Positions 23,526 through 35,387 of a stretch of 64,000 nucleotides of DNA are shown here, piece after piece. The DNA is taken from contig JAJEKV010000032.1 in assembly GCA_021234155.1 (NCBI GenBank), forward strand, positions 3,539,835-3,603,834, in the 5' to 3' direction. Both the position numbers and the translations under genes were made by a program. The stretch comes from Isoetes taiwanensis. Its lineage: Eukaryota; Streptophyta; Lycopodiopsida; Isoetales; Isoetaceae. Within the stretch, counting starts at the first letter, position 1; each line of letters opens with the position of its first letter. Below the pieces are notes generated by a model. That model saw only the letters and a list, made by a program, of their open reading frames with translations, had not been told where the DNA came from and did not search any database.

Positions 23526-26500
23526 TTTTCGGCCCGATGAATCCCAATACGGTGTTCAGATTTGTTGGATGTCAATGCAACACGGGGAAATATCACGTGA
23601 AGATCCGTTTCCTCGCAATTTACAAGAAATTGGATGCAACGAAAGAGAGAATACAGATTACGAATAAGATGAAAAGGGCGGTTGAGCGGGAGGATCTGAG
23701 CATGAGACGCAGGCAAGAAATAGCCAAGCAAGTAGTTGATTACTTCAATAAGCTCACCAAAAAGCATTCACCCGAACTCAAGGCTGATGTGATGAAGAGG
23801 GTGGTTCATCACCACGAAATGGAAATCTCAGAACCTGGACTTTTGCCAAATCCAAAGGAGTGCAAGGCAGCGGGGTGCTGCTCAACAACTTGAAACAGAC
23901 AATGGCAGCCACAAAGAGGCAAAGGAACCATGATATTTGGAGAGCCAGAACCTCAACACTTGTGATGGCTTCTTCCACAAATTCGAGATGCAATTCCACT
24001 ATGGCAGGGCTGTTAGGTACATCTATTTCTTGCCTTCATGCCTGTGCTTCTTCATGCTTTCAAGTATCTGCTGAGTGATGCTGGCTGGGATATGTTCATT
24101 GATACATGTGCAATATTTCTTATGATAGGTTGCATGAGGTCAACAATTGCAACTGCTGCATTAAGGAAATCGGAAGCCTTCCTTGGAAATGGTCCGTGGT
24201 CTGCTTTCCAAAAGAGGTTGAGGTGCGATTCTCTCACCCCTGCTTGCAAGCAAAGCATAACAGAATTCTGGAAAGAAAACAGCTGAGTCTCTCCTTGCAA
24301 GAAAGATGTTGTGAACACTGTTGGAGAGTCAGGCTTCCGAATTTCTTATCCCTTGCACCTTATGGAGGTCACACAGGTATAAGTTTCCATACAAACTTTT
24401 TTTTCTGCTATTATTGCATAAATATTTCTAACCAAAGGCCACCATTCACCAAGCACTATATCAACAATACAAAAAGGCACATCCTGAACACCCTGTTTGC
24501 TTAAAGGCTTTCGAGAAGTTGAAGCCTATTTATGTAAAGAAAGTATCAGAAAGGGAAACCTGTTGTTGCATATACCATATGAAGTTGGAGTATGCCAGGG
24601 TAGCACTGAATGCATTAAGGTCGTAAAACCGGATTCCATGGTGAAGAGTGCAAGTGCACTGCGAGGTCCGTGGACACGGTGAGAAGTGTCACGGCCAGCC
24701 AACATACGTATGACTCAACCCAACCAGCGAGCTCGAGGGTCTGTGGTTTGCAAACAGAGCTGGCGAGGGTGAAGAATGGTATAAACATGACTGCTTGATG
24801 CAGACATGTCAGAAGTGTGGCATAAAAAGTCTTCCTATATGTCCAAGAGAAAGAGAGAATCACGAGTTCTTGCTTGAATGGAAGACGTTTGAAAAGGTAA
24901 TACTCTCTTTATTGCTTGCTGAAGCATGCTGATATGTGTCCGTCATGTCTTTGAATATCGCTTTTTGTGCTTTCGGCTTTACCGATCTTCTTTTTTATGC
25001 TCTGGACCTTGTTCTGATTCCATTTGGAGACGTAAGAAGTTGGTGGAGTTGCGGCTGCGTTACCAAGGAAGTGCCAGGTGGCAGCAGAAAGAAAAGATCC
25101 AATGCCACCAAGAAGGGAAACAAAAGTAAGAAGTCCAAGGTAGCTGGTGGGACACAGCCTGAAGCTGCAGCACAAGTTGAGAAGAAGGGAAACAAAAGTA
25201 AGAAATCCAAGGCAGCTGGTGGGACACAAACCAAGCCGCAAAGACAAGATGAGACCTCAAATGGCAAGGGGAAAAAAAAGAAAGGACCAAAGCCAGTCCT
25301 TAGATTGTCCTACAAGAAAACGGCAGTGAAGGCTTTCATTTCATATCTGTGTTCCACGTTGAAGATATTCGTGTCACACAATTACAGGGCTAGGTGGCAG
25401 GCCATGCAATTCAAGAGTTGCTTGGACAATATCCAAGATGGCACCATTGTTTCTGTAATTGATTTTGCTGAGAATTACAGCATCAAAATACAAAGGGAGG
25501 TTCAAAGCCAGCATTGGCACAATGACCAGATAACAATTCTCGTCCACATCACGTATAGGATGGACAACAGCTCTGGGATCAGAAAGCTATTGAAGGAAAC
25601 CCATTTTTACTTGAGTGATGACAAGCTTCATGACACTCTTTTTGTGCAACACTGTCTTAGAAAGCACAATTCATGGCTAGTATCAAATGGTGTAGAATTC
25701 TCCAGGCATATAGTTTGGTCAGATGGTTGTTCTAGCCAATTCAAATCTGCCCGACCATTCTATTTCCTACCAAGATATCACCACGAGCTAGGGAAGGAAA
25801 TAATATGGAATTTCTTTGGGACAGCCCATGGTAAGGGAGAGCACGATGGGCAAGGGGCAGTCCTTAAAGGGGCATTCACTAGAGAGCAGCTCAAGTATGA
25901 TGGAGTGAGATTTAGGGGTGCTGCTGATGCCTGTGAATTCGCTATGAGTTGGAATGAAGGTGCCAGCAACGGGGACATCAAGAGGTAATATGCTTTCATC
26001 TGCATTCATCTGCTTTTAACGTGCTTTCATCTGCTTCACAAAGTGCTTTCATCCGCTTTTATCTGGCCGCGGTAATAATCTTTGTATTGTGCCCAGACCG
26101 TATGTGAACCGCAATAGTTGTTGCCGGCTTTTTGCGTGCACACCGGTTCATTGGAAAGGATGATGTTGATAGGACAGACCGGGCCGGATTTGGGCGTGCG
26201 AGTAGAAGGGACCAAGGAAATACACAGCATCAGGACATACTTGGCCAAATCAAGCACAAGGGTGGCTCATAGAGGTTTAAGTTATTTCTGTGGTAACTGT
26301 TTGAAAGGAAACTGGTCATCTTGTGTGAACAAGCAGAGGTTAAAGAATTGGAAATATGTTACTCTAAAGCCAGAAAAGTCTACTGGTGAAGGTACTGAAG
26401 ACGAAATCGATGAGGCATTTTTTGAAGGTGATGGAGAATGGCTTAGTGGAAACATAGAGGAAGGTGATAACTTTGCTGTTGTAGCCGAGGAGGGAAATCA

Positions 26501-26801
26501 GGAGAATGCAGATTTCTATGTGGTAAAATGTGTTAAGCCGAGGCATATCCTTGACAGAATTGTCAAGGATAGCTGGGGTCAGACCTTCAATGTCGATGAA
26601 CATGTGTTGGCTGGTTTGTACTATGCTGTCCAGCCCGATGGTACTTGGGAGCTACTTGAAGACAAAGGTCTGACCTTCCAGTACAGTCATCACGTATCAG
26701 CTATCAAGTTTGAGATGAATCAGATTCCTGGCACCAACAGATTTTCCCTTGATCAGGCTACTCACCAGATGATCCTTGACAGTCTGCCATATGAAGGTTG
26801 A
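23526..26801 (+). pseudogene. Spliced DDE-like transposase gene (decayed)
   Basis: Coding blocks occur in order. They are a basic N-terminal frame (23,537-23,893), a block ending at a GT donor after 24,376, and an exon from 24,438 with KLKPIYVKKVSERETCCCIYH. A cysteine cluster (CLMQTCQKCG, near 24.79 kb) ends at a donor after 24,896. The catalytic region is at about 25.0-25.99 kb, and a C-terminal exon (SYFCGNCLKGNW...) ends at 26,801. Candidate acidic residues are the Asp in VIDFAENY, the Asp in WSDGCSSQFK and Asp/Glu in GKGEHDGQG. The family resembles uncharacterised DDE-like proteins scattered in plant and animal genomes (from general knowledge). In-frame stops at 24,284-24,286 (TGA) and 24,624-24,626, and a doubtful exon junction near 23.9 kb, suggest that this copy is inactive. 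A lysine-rich linker is duplicated (GNKSKKSK-AGGTQ, twice, near 25.12 and 25.19 kb). Confidence 0.7.
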
Positions 26802-27191
26802 ATATGCTTTGACCTAGTTGTTTTATCATTTTAACAGGTCTGTAGTTACTTGTGTACTTGTCTCAAATTTTGATCATTATGTTGGAGACAATGCTTGTGA
26901 GTATTGGAGTCTTTTAGTATTGGAAACAATGCTTGTAGTAGTGCTGTATTGGAGTATTTTAGTATTGGAAACAATGCTTGTAGTATTGGAGAGTAAGCTT
27001 GATATATATTACAGAAAATTGTACACCCAAGATTTGAGACATCTTACAAGATCACTCAATACTCAAGATAACACAAAGTAATCATGCATATATTACAAAA
27101 AAGTAGTGTACAATGGTTACTTCATGAGTCATCGAAGTCCTCAAATCTATGCTCGTCGCCAGGAAGGGTGCCCAGCAGCTGCCTTTGCACT

Positions 27192-28043
27192 TCAATAGGA
27201 GCATTGAGGATATAGTAGGCCGAGACAAGGTAGTTGTTGAGACAAGTAATCCAAAGATTGCTGAATCGCCTCCGGGGCCAACCATGCATCAGTGAAATCA
27301 ATTTGTGAGATCGTTTCCTGTACTGTATGAGAGGCCAAGTATTCCAAAGCCGGACACACAAACTTCTGCAAAAAATTGTCCTCTTCTTGCCTCTTGAAAG
27401 GCATAACAGGAACGGTTGTGTGTGCAGGGTTTAGAAACCCTTTGTGCAGGCTGTCATAAACCAAGAAAATCATACCATGATATTGAGGAAAATCCTCAAG
27501 AACAACCTTCAACTCCTTGAAAAAGAGTTGCTTTTCTGTGCTGGTTGGATGCTCGCATGCATAGCAATGCTCTTGACTATATATCTTCAAGAATCTGGTC
27601 TGCAAATCAGGGAACAATGCCTCCACCATATCCCTTGTATTCCGAAGTAGAGAAGCACTCCAAATCACAACATCAAACCTCTGCAGTGCCCACTCCACAA
27701 ACTCATGATACCCTGGTCTGCAAATGAGGTACTTACTTGCAGTTTCTTTTACAACATGGTTCGTTTGTGGTGGATGCAAGATTTTTTGGTTCATTCTCCT
27801 CTTATTTATTATGCGTGCCAAGACACCATTTATGTCAAGCACCATGCACTTCCGTCTGGGTGTCCATCCCTCGGCGTTTGCAACCACTTGTCGATGGGCT
27901 GCCGCATCGTGGCTTGTCAGGCCGGATTTGTCTTTGGGAAGTGCTATCCGGGCGTCTTTGGAAGTTCTTTGCGACCTCTTTGGACTCTGGTTTATCTTTG
28001 CTACCAGGTGATGGAGAGTGCTGATAGCCATAGCTAGATACAT
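27192..28043 (-). CDS. FCP1/NIF-like HAD phosphatase homologue, transposon cargo
   Basis: A 283-residue frame. The HAD phosphatase landmarks of the FCP1/SCP (NIF) family are in order: motif I MVLDINGVLA at about residues 67-76, RPGYHEFVEWALQRFDVVIW then SASL (motif II, ~110-134), a Lys-rich segment, and VYDSLHKGFLNP near 209 in place of the usual DDSP-type motif. Motif I normally reads DxDx(T/V); here the second Asp is Asn, so the general acid/base is missing. Related plant proteins with a DINGLL/DVNGLL motif exist (general knowledge), so this probably reflects a plant lineage rather than a sequencing error. The N-terminus is basic and Ser/Lys-rich. A splice acceptor (TTTTGCAG) upstream near 28.13 kb suggests that an earlier exon could exist, so the start is provisional. 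It lies between the transposase and the second cargo gene, convergent with the transposase (gap about 390 bp). Confidence 0.75.
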   Translation of the reverse strand: MYLAMAISTLHHLVAKINQSPKRSQRTSKDARIALPKDKSGLTSHDAAAHRQVVANAEGWTPRRKCMVLDINGVLARIINKRRMNQKILHPPQTNHVVKETASKYLICRPGYHEFVEWALQRFDVVIWSASLLRNTRDMVEALFPDLQTRFLKIYSQEHCYACEHPTSTEKQLFFKELKVVLEDFPQYHGMIFLVYDSLHKGFLNPAHTTVPVMPFKRQEEDNFLQKFVCPALEYLASHTVQETISQIDFTDAWLAPEAIQQSLDYLSQQLPCLGLLYPQCSY

Positions 28044-28527
28044 CCTTACTAGTATCTCCCTGTCCCCAATGTATGGGTGTTTCCTGGCTATCAGTAACCC
28101 GTACCAAGTGGTGACTTAGGGTCCTTGGTCTCCTGCAAAATCAAAAGTGGTGCTACAATTACCAACTGAAACTGGCAGGACATTATGCCAAGTGAAATAA
28201 GACAAGTAAAATAACTGCTTGAACTTAAATATTGGATTGCACCTTTTATATGTAATAGTTTGTTTTTGCACTTTGGTTTCTTCATTATCATGCGGGTTCT
28301 CTCACTATCTTGACTTCAGATTCGGTAAAAGCACCACTTGTGGCTGCCTTCTCCTTCTGCATGCAAATGCATATTGATCCCTAGGTTGAAACTCGAAACA
28401 AATTTTACAAGGACACAATGGGGGAAAAAACATATATTATGGTATTACACAAAAACCTTTTAACTGGTCGTTTTGGCAAGTCTTGTGCAAACAAAATTGG
28501 GCCTGAAACAAGTACATATAAATTACA

Positions 28528-30503
28528 TTAGACGGCTGGTTTTTTTCCTAGTGCCACGCCTATAGGCACGTCCTCATCAACCGAATCATCTGACTCACCC
28601 TCACTCTCGGGCTCTATAACCTTTTTGGTCCTGGACCTTGTGAGCCTTGTGATTCGGCCCACAACTTTGTTCACCTGCTTATCCACTATATTCGGGTCTT
28701 CAACATCCTTGTCTGCCCCTGCATCAACAGTGTTAGAGGAGGCCTTTGTAGAGGTTGTTGCATAATTTGGCACTATATTGTATTTCTCAACATCGTCAGA
28801 ACTACTGGAATCTGCTTTGGACCGTGTTGGTGTCTTTAGCACAGTGCTTTCAGGTGCTGCAATGTGCTGCTGACTGCTTGCCTCATGCTGTTCAGTGTCT
28901 ACAGGCGCTTCTAATGTACCCACTTCAGGAAACAAATGTGTACCTTTTTTGGCTGTTCTTGCTTGTGGAGTTCGAGTCCTTGTAGACTTGTGTCCGGGGG
29001 TCCTTTTACTAAGAGGTGTTTTCACATGCTTCCTTTTCCTGTTGCTGTCTGGAGTTGTAACTACCACCTCATCTAGGTCAATTGTCTCAACTATTTGTTT
29101 GTGTGCTGCCCCAGCATATAAGGGTTCCTGCTTGACTGTCTTCCCCAATTCCTCCACTAAGCCTGCTGGAACTGTTTCTGAGCATTCGAGGCGATTTGTG
29201 TCTTCTCCATAAGCAAACTCGAGGCGGTGACATGATATCATTGGCCACATTTTCAAATGGACTTAGGGTGTAATCATCCGGAATGCGCCCGCATGTGGAG
29301 CATCTCTCCTCATCTCCAATTGGCAACTTTGAATGTCACGGGATAGATGCTCACAAGCTGGCCAGACTCTCCTTGTAAGTTCCCTAAGCTGTTGAGATTA
29401 CGTAAATCTTTGCTTGACTTTTGCAAGTCGCACTTCATTGTTTGCAACCTCGGCAGCTATAGTGGCCACTGTTCAACTATCCCCTCATCTATTGGGCCAC
29501 CCCCATTTCAACAAGGGCTTTGAGCATGTACTACGCCATGTCTTTCTCTCTCCAAGCTCAATTAGCTCGGCCAGAGGCACCAAACATCGGGACTGTGGAT
29601 TGCTTGAAGGCGTGAGATGTTGTCTTTAATTTTTCGCAATTTCTCTTGTGAAGCCAAGAAGAAAGCTCCCTTAACGAGGACCGGACAACTAGCTCCTTCT
29701 TGGAGACTAAATCAGCCCTTTGCGTGTCTAGGGTTTCTCGCAAATCTTTGCCGCGGGACTTCCGGCGTGATATGTTCTCCCCATAAAGCGTTTTGTGTGT
29801 AGGCTGTTGGGCCGCGGTGCAAAGCTCCTAATGGACGGCCTCCCTTCTAATTTAATACCAGTGCCTCCGGCCCGGCCTTTCGCTATGCTTTTCGGGTTTG
29901 TGGTTTCTTTGAGATTTGCTGGCCTCTGCTCGCGCTTCTTTGGAGCCTTGCTTGCCGGTTCACTTTTAACCTTGCTGCTGTAGGCTCTACTCTTTGCTGC
30001 AACTGCTGCCCAGTTAACCTTGAACTTCTGTGGATCCTGCTTTGCTCTCAGGCAGTTATTGAATGCAAATAGGTATGATACTGTCTTTCTAACTTCTCTG
30101 TTCTTCAATCCGTCCGGGTATATTTTGCTCAGAAGCTCTATCAGAGCTTCTTCGTGCTCTGGCCTCACCTTGTCAATGGAAGTTTTGCCAGGAATGACCC
30201 CGTTGGTATCCCAAACTTCATTGTACTCTGCTGCAGATATGAGATCTGTTCGAAATTGAGAGGGATGAACGCCCTCGTTTGGCAGACCTGCATACGCATG
30301 GAAGTCTTCTTCGGTGCGGCAATCAGCCAGGTCCGGTCTTAAGGGAACGTTTCTTCTGGCCTGGAAGAATGCAAGAAAATCGAATTAACAGGGTTGAACC
30401 CTAAACCCATTGAAATTTTGTTTTGTTGCTTTTTGCTTACCCGGATAATGGGTTCCGTTGGAATTACTGCTTGAGCGGGCGGATCAATCACCTTCTTTAC
30501 CAT
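28528..30503 (-). CDS. Spliced charged nuclear-type protein, second transposon cargo
   Basis: Exon 1 is 30,503-30,441 (21 codons, MVKKVIDPPAQAVIPTEPII) and ends at a CGG|GTAAGC donor. Exon 2 begins at 30,360 after TTCCAG, in phase, and stays open to 29,728. It contains the segments RPDLADCRTEEDFHAYAGLP and RPEHEEALIELLSKIYPDGL, then a basic Lys/Arg-rich tail. Further downstream are ERCSTCGRIPDDYTLSPFEN (29.3 kb) and a last block (29,256-28,528) with ETIDLDEVVV, resembling a SUMO-interacting motif, Thr-Pro-rich basic stretches and an acidic C-terminus (EPESEGESDDSVDEDV). The ERCSTC frame and the last block differ by one frame near 29.22 kb, indicating a frameshift or an unseen intron. I do not recognise the family. 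DNA-binding accessory function is inference only. Confidence 0.55.
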
Positions 30504-30504
30504 G

Positions 30505-30580
30505 GTTGATTCGCGGGTTGCTTGGCCGGAGTAGAGAAAGCGCAAATTCGCGGGTTGCTTGGCCGGAGTAGAGAAAGTTG
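30505..30580. repeat. 37-bp tandem duplication upstream of the cargo gene
   Basis: Two nearly perfect copies of 'ttcgcgggttgcttggccgg' plus 'agtagagaaag' lie just upstream of the ATG at 30,503, in the presumed promoter or 5' leader. Confidence 0.8.
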
Positions 30581-30826
30581 GGGAAGAGAGATTTGGAAAA
30601 ACACAAATTCGAAAGTTCGTTCGTTTGTCTAGTGGTTCCAGATTGCAGGGGTCGCATTCATTACCGGGGGCGGCAAACAGGTCATGATTGTATAAACGGG
30701 TACCGGCTAGACGAATAGACGGGCAGAATATAGGTGGTACTATATAGGTGAAGGGTGGGAAAAAAGTGTATGACGGGTGGGAAAAAATGTATTTTGGGTG
30801 CTGGTGCTGGTGCTGGCGTCGCGTTT

Positions 30827-30855
30827 TTTTGCTACCCACCAGCATACTTTCACCC
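30827..30855 (-). repeat. Right terminal inverted repeat of the 7.7 kb transposon
   Basis: Read on the minus strand it begins GGGTGAAAGTATGCTGGTGG then GTAGCAAAA. Just inside, GGTGCT trinucleotide-type repeats and two GGGTGGGAAAAAA blocks form an asymmetric subterminal region. Confidence 0.9.
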
Positions 30856-31060
30856 TGGGGGCCGTGGATGGAGAGCATATTCCATAAATTGTACCTCATT
30901 AACGCCTCATGATTTTTTGCCAAATAAAATAAAAGCCAAAACCTAAGGTCTCGCAGCATTGCCATATTAAACCGGGTATTAAACACGCAACTTTTACAAA
31001 ACCCTGAATCACAGACAGCTCGAATGAGCCATCTGTTCTTGCTGCCCAAGAATCACCGCA

Positions 31061-31250
31061 GAACGGATCCTCTAGTGGTGCTGCCCTAACTAATTCTGCG
31101 CTGACTCCAGGATTTCGAACTGCCTGAATGATCCCGGGCCGGAAACAAATGCACTAGTCCAGAATGGATCCTCTACTAGTGCTGCTCTAACTAATTCTGC
31201 GCTGACTCCGGGATTTTAAACTGCCTGCATGATCCCGGGCCGGAATCAAT
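31061..31250. repeat. ~100-bp imperfect tandem duplication
   Basis: Copies start at 31,061 and 31,162. Both contain 'ctaactaattctgcgctgac' and 'gatcccgggccgga'. A minus-strand B-box string (GGTTCGAATCC, rc near 31,345) follows, so a Pol III-derived repeat is possible but no A box is clear. Confidence 0.7.
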
Positions 31251-31259
31251 CGTCTTCCC

Positions 31260-33370
31260 AGGTCAATCCTCTTTCTTGACAGTCATGGCAACTGGATCTA
31301 CCTCTAGAACAGACAGAGATAACTGCTAACACCAGGGCTGGAGGATTCGAACCTTCAGGCCATGCCGGCATACAACACTTTCCACCTCTCCATCAGAATA
31401 AGGATCGCCATTTTGGAGCGTCCAAAGCAGATGCTCATTACAACTTCATAAGGCACTTCAATTCCGCCCTCATCATCAAAAGAGCCCTCTGATTTCTCGA
31501 GTAAGGACCTAAATAGGGGATGGCTCAAGTACTTAGAATTGATTACGTAACGGCGTTTTCCCTTTCAAACGCTCTGGAATTTCTTCTTCAAAGTTGTCGG
31601 ATTCTTCTTACCTGTAGAAAGATTTACTGCACTCCCTTTCATTGCAGAATAGACCTTGCCGGATCCGTTGGCACCCCTGCCAAAAAAAGAAAGCGGTATG
31701 CATTCTTATCCTTCCGTTCTAAAACCATGCGTAGAAACCAAAAAAAAAAAAAAACAAAACCATCCCAGAGCCCAATTTTGGAATGCTATTTGACTGGCTA
31801 ACAAGCAGCTCAAATCGCTCAAAAAATATAGTTTGACTATGGTTTCGCATACAATAGAAGTGCCAAATCTTGGCCCAACCATGCCTGAGATACCGCCCAC
31901 AAATACCAAACGAAATAATTGGAAGCTTATAACGTGGTATGCTATAATAATTTTTTTGAGTTCGACATGTAGTTTCAATGTTTTTAGGAACTAGCAATGG
32001 TTTGACATAATGAGTTTTACATTGTTTTTAAGCTATCGTGATTTTATTGTGCTTGATTAGCAAGACTAATGAATGCATACTTTATTTTGTTTGTGTCGAT
32101 AACATGGGCATATCCACATTTACCAATTTGAAACAATGCAACTAGTAAAATGTGAAATCAAAGCGCTTTATTCATTGTGTACTTGACTCAAATTACGTAT
32201 ATATTGCATTGAAACACATAAGGGTTCTTCACGGTTCGACTTGAAATTACCTAGTGTCATTTCTCTAGTCTTTTTTTCTTTCACTAACTACTAGAAATGT
32301 GTCGAGCATTATTCGAGTAATTTTTTTCGCACGTGCAATAAATTATTATAGAATTTTGTATTCCCCAAATTGCCCTTGACTTCAACAATGTTTAAATTGA
32401 AACACACTTATTTAAGAAGTGCATTTGAAAGATTTTAAAATTTATAAAAATTTAAAATCCCCCTATAAAACCAGATTGCATAATATTGATAGTGTCCATC
32501 AACATTGATTGCGGCCTCAAATATAGAGCCTTTGCAAATATTTTTTATACAAAAGATAATAAAGTAATTGGATGCCAGTCAGAGATGAAGTAGATCTTTA
32601 ACTTTAGGAACAAGTGAGATGCATCCAATATTAATTCTGAAATCCAACCTTTGCCCGTAGCAAATCCTTCTATCTCTGCAACATTGAATCTTCCAACCAT
32701 TCCAAGTATTTCTAAAAGAACTCTATAGGAATCATGTCCAGACCATGGGCATTTGTGAGGAGCCATTAAGCGACATGCCTCTTAGAGATCCTGCTTGAGG
32801 TTGTTGTAACTCTTGCATCTTATCAATCAACCCTTTACTTGAAATCTTGTTGTGCATAATTTCTTCCCATCACGTCATTGTACTTGTATACTTTCTCCTA
32901 GAAGAACTGAAAGAAATGGGTTTAATATCAGCAGGAAGATGAAGAATATCACTATCAGGCAATTACAATGTGGAAAGTTTTGTGAAGGGCATTTTCTTAT
33001 TTGATCAGTGACAGCAAGTTCTTATACCTTTTGCTAAAGACCCTATCTTTGTTGAAATTTTATTAACTTTGTCAAATGGAAGGGCATTTTGGTATACCAT
33101 AGTAAGACTTGATGAAGTTAGAGGGGTCAATCTTCGAATTACATCGCCATATTTGCCATCTACCTTGTGGCGGATGGAGCGGAACATTATTAACCACTCG
33201 GGCCCAAATCAAATGATCGCTCCTTGAGTTGGAATCAGGCATGAACAAATAAGGAGGGCAATGTACTTGGTGGTAGTGGAATCCACCATAGGCAATGAAC
33301 TCAATTAGATGCAAACTAAGATATTGATATAAAACAACACACTTGTCTAGGGTTTTGGTGGATCCCATCT
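31260..33370. other. No gene seen
   Basis: AT-rich sequence with a poly(A) run near 31,740. Frames up to about 100 residues occur but none has a recognisable domain or conserved neighbours. Confidence 0.45.
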
Positions 33371-33374
33371 TTTA

Positions 33375-33655
33375 TACGTGGTCGAAGTCTAGAGCTCGGT
33401 GATATCTATGGCCACCTGGAATGACTTGAAGCAACTGCAGAAAGCCTTCTTGGCTCGAGCACTTAGAGAAAACCCCACAGTCCCCAGATTCTTCTGCAGG
33501 AGACAGGTCTCTTGCCTCTACAGAGGGCCAACTTGACTCCCACATTTATCTACTTTCATAAGGTAGTCATTATGGGCAATGATCATCTTCGCAACCTTGC
33601 TTATACTGTGGCTATCGGTCCGCAGCGCCTCAAGTCCTGTTGGAAGAAGAAATTG
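33375..33655 (+). mobile_element. Internal LINE-A fragment
   Basis: Text such as 'ttcttctgcaggagacaggt' and 'cagcgcctcaagtcctgttg' is collinear with the C-terminal part of the LINE-A copies near 44.1 and 49.3 kb. Both ends are truncated and there is no tail. Confidence 0.7.
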
Positions 33656-33659
33656 TTAT

Positions 33660-35385
33660 AAGATATTTAGGTTGATATTAAATTTTGAATTGACCGATTG
33701 ACCTTTTACACCAGTGTTTCCCTTGTAATTTAGCTTGACTATTAATTTAGACAACTTATATACTCGTTATATCTCTATACTAGTTACATCTAGACCGTTA
33801 ATCCAGAAATCTACCACATGATATTTCATATTTTTTCAATACTAGATGTTCACCTAAAAAGAAGATGGGGTCAAACATGCTTTTCCACATCAGCCTGAGA
33901 TTTATGAGCATGGTTTAAGATCAATAATACGATCAAGGAGGAAACACAAGTTTTTATTAAACAAAGCTCTGGTACAATACAAGACAACAGCTCTGCCATA
34001 TTACATTGAACAGATAGAAGAGGTTTCAATCAAACTGAAGCCTCTGAACATTTTGGCAACAGTTTCCCAATCAGGAATTACAACAGAATTGACTACATCA
34101 TTCCATTCAACAAAGAGTAACAGAAGATGCTTCAGCATAACTGAAGCCAATGAACAAGAACAATTCTAGAATTTACAATAACACGACAAGCTAAAACGCA
34201 ATAGGATAGATAAATAGATAGATATTATTTTAACGTCCACAAGAACCCTACAACGGGCCATGGGGCATAATTGAGTGCCTTGTTCCATTCAACAAAGAGT
34301 CACAGAAGAGGCTTCGACACAATTGAAGCCAATGAACAAGAACAATTCTAGAATTTACAATAACACAACTAGGAACTAAAAAAGCATCAGGATAGATAAA
34401 TAGAAAGCACCATATAAAATATGGTGGACTTATTCTAATGGCTAGAACTCATTCAGTAAAGTGAGACTAAGTTTTGCATTGAATCTCTGTTAGAATTTTG
34501 CATCATACAATAAGAAGTGGTTCATGATATTTTTGCATAAAATTTACAAACAACCTATTGAGAAAGTTCACAATATTTACTGTGCTGGGAAACGCCGAAC
34601 CTTTGGCTTATACTGAAGCAAGAGGGTGCGAGACAAATCTGGCAGGTGAAGAGAAACAAGAGAGCTTTCAAATCAAATGCTCAAACACAGCACGCTTGAG
34701 CTTTCAAATCGAATGCTGAAGCAGAGGACGTGGCCACAACAGAGTTTGAACTTCCCCTGTTTTGCAAACAGCCCATACCTTGGCACACCCAATCTGCCAT
34801 AGCCTGCCGCATATCACCTGCGCTCTGATTAGAACACGGCCATCTGCACCAACGGACCATCCATCCCTCACAAAAATAAACCCTAAATGCTTCTGTTTCG
34901 AATCCAGGATGCCACCGTCAGCAATGTACAGCAATGTAAATATTCTCATACGAATACAACAAAAAACCATTAACAATCATATGTTATAAAAATACACTTT
35001 ATGATTGTGCAGACATTATGCAAGTAACAACAAAGAGAAGAATTAGGGCACATTCCATTAGAGGATCCAGCTTGAAGTGGATGACAAAGCACATACAACA
35101 GCAAGAAAATGTCAATGGTTTTCTTGCACTATTTTGCCAGCGAATATATACATGGAGAGCTTCCAAGCTCTCATCCACATCATATACATTCTCCAGAAAT
35201 ATCTGAAGCTCTTTCTTTGGACAGAATCAGCCAGTAGAAGCAACGAAGAAAAACTCTGACAGGTAAGTGTAATGGAGAGCTTCATTACCAGTAATCTCGG
35301 CATATAATCGTATAAAAAATGTCTGGTCCACATCCCCATATATCTTTAGTTGTATTTCTCTACCAGCTATCATGTGGTTGGTAAA
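33660..35385. other. No gene seen; one ~120-bp direct duplication
   Basis: Two copies of a block start at 34,101 and 34,283 (offset 182 bp), each containing 'gaagccaatgaacaagaaca' and 'attctagaatttacaataac'. No coding frame is supported. The right part is presumably the 3' flank of the homeobox gene. Confidence 0.5.
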
Positions 35386-35387
35386 CT

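Larger units (their letters stand above)
23162..30855. mobile_element. 7.7 kb DNA transposon with transposase and two cargo genes
   Basis: The ends are inverted repeats identical for 23 bp and matching 28 of 29 positions. Both begin GGGTGAAAGTATGCTGGTGG. TGGG occurs just outside each end (23,158-23,161 and 30,856-30,859) and may be the target duplication, though G-rich flanks make the exact size uncertain. Inside, a spliced transposase-like gene runs rightward (about 23.5-26.8 kb). Two minus-strand genes, an FCP1-like phosphatase homologue and a charged nuclear-type protein, converge on it. Subterminal regions are rich in GGGTGCTG and GGGTGGGAAAAA motifs, plausible transposase-binding sites. 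The superfamily cannot be named from sequence alone. Confidence 0.85.

Noticed and set aside
27705-28037. + strand frames over the phosphatase homologue
   Set aside because: Overlap the minus-strand coding exon and encode no recognisable protein.
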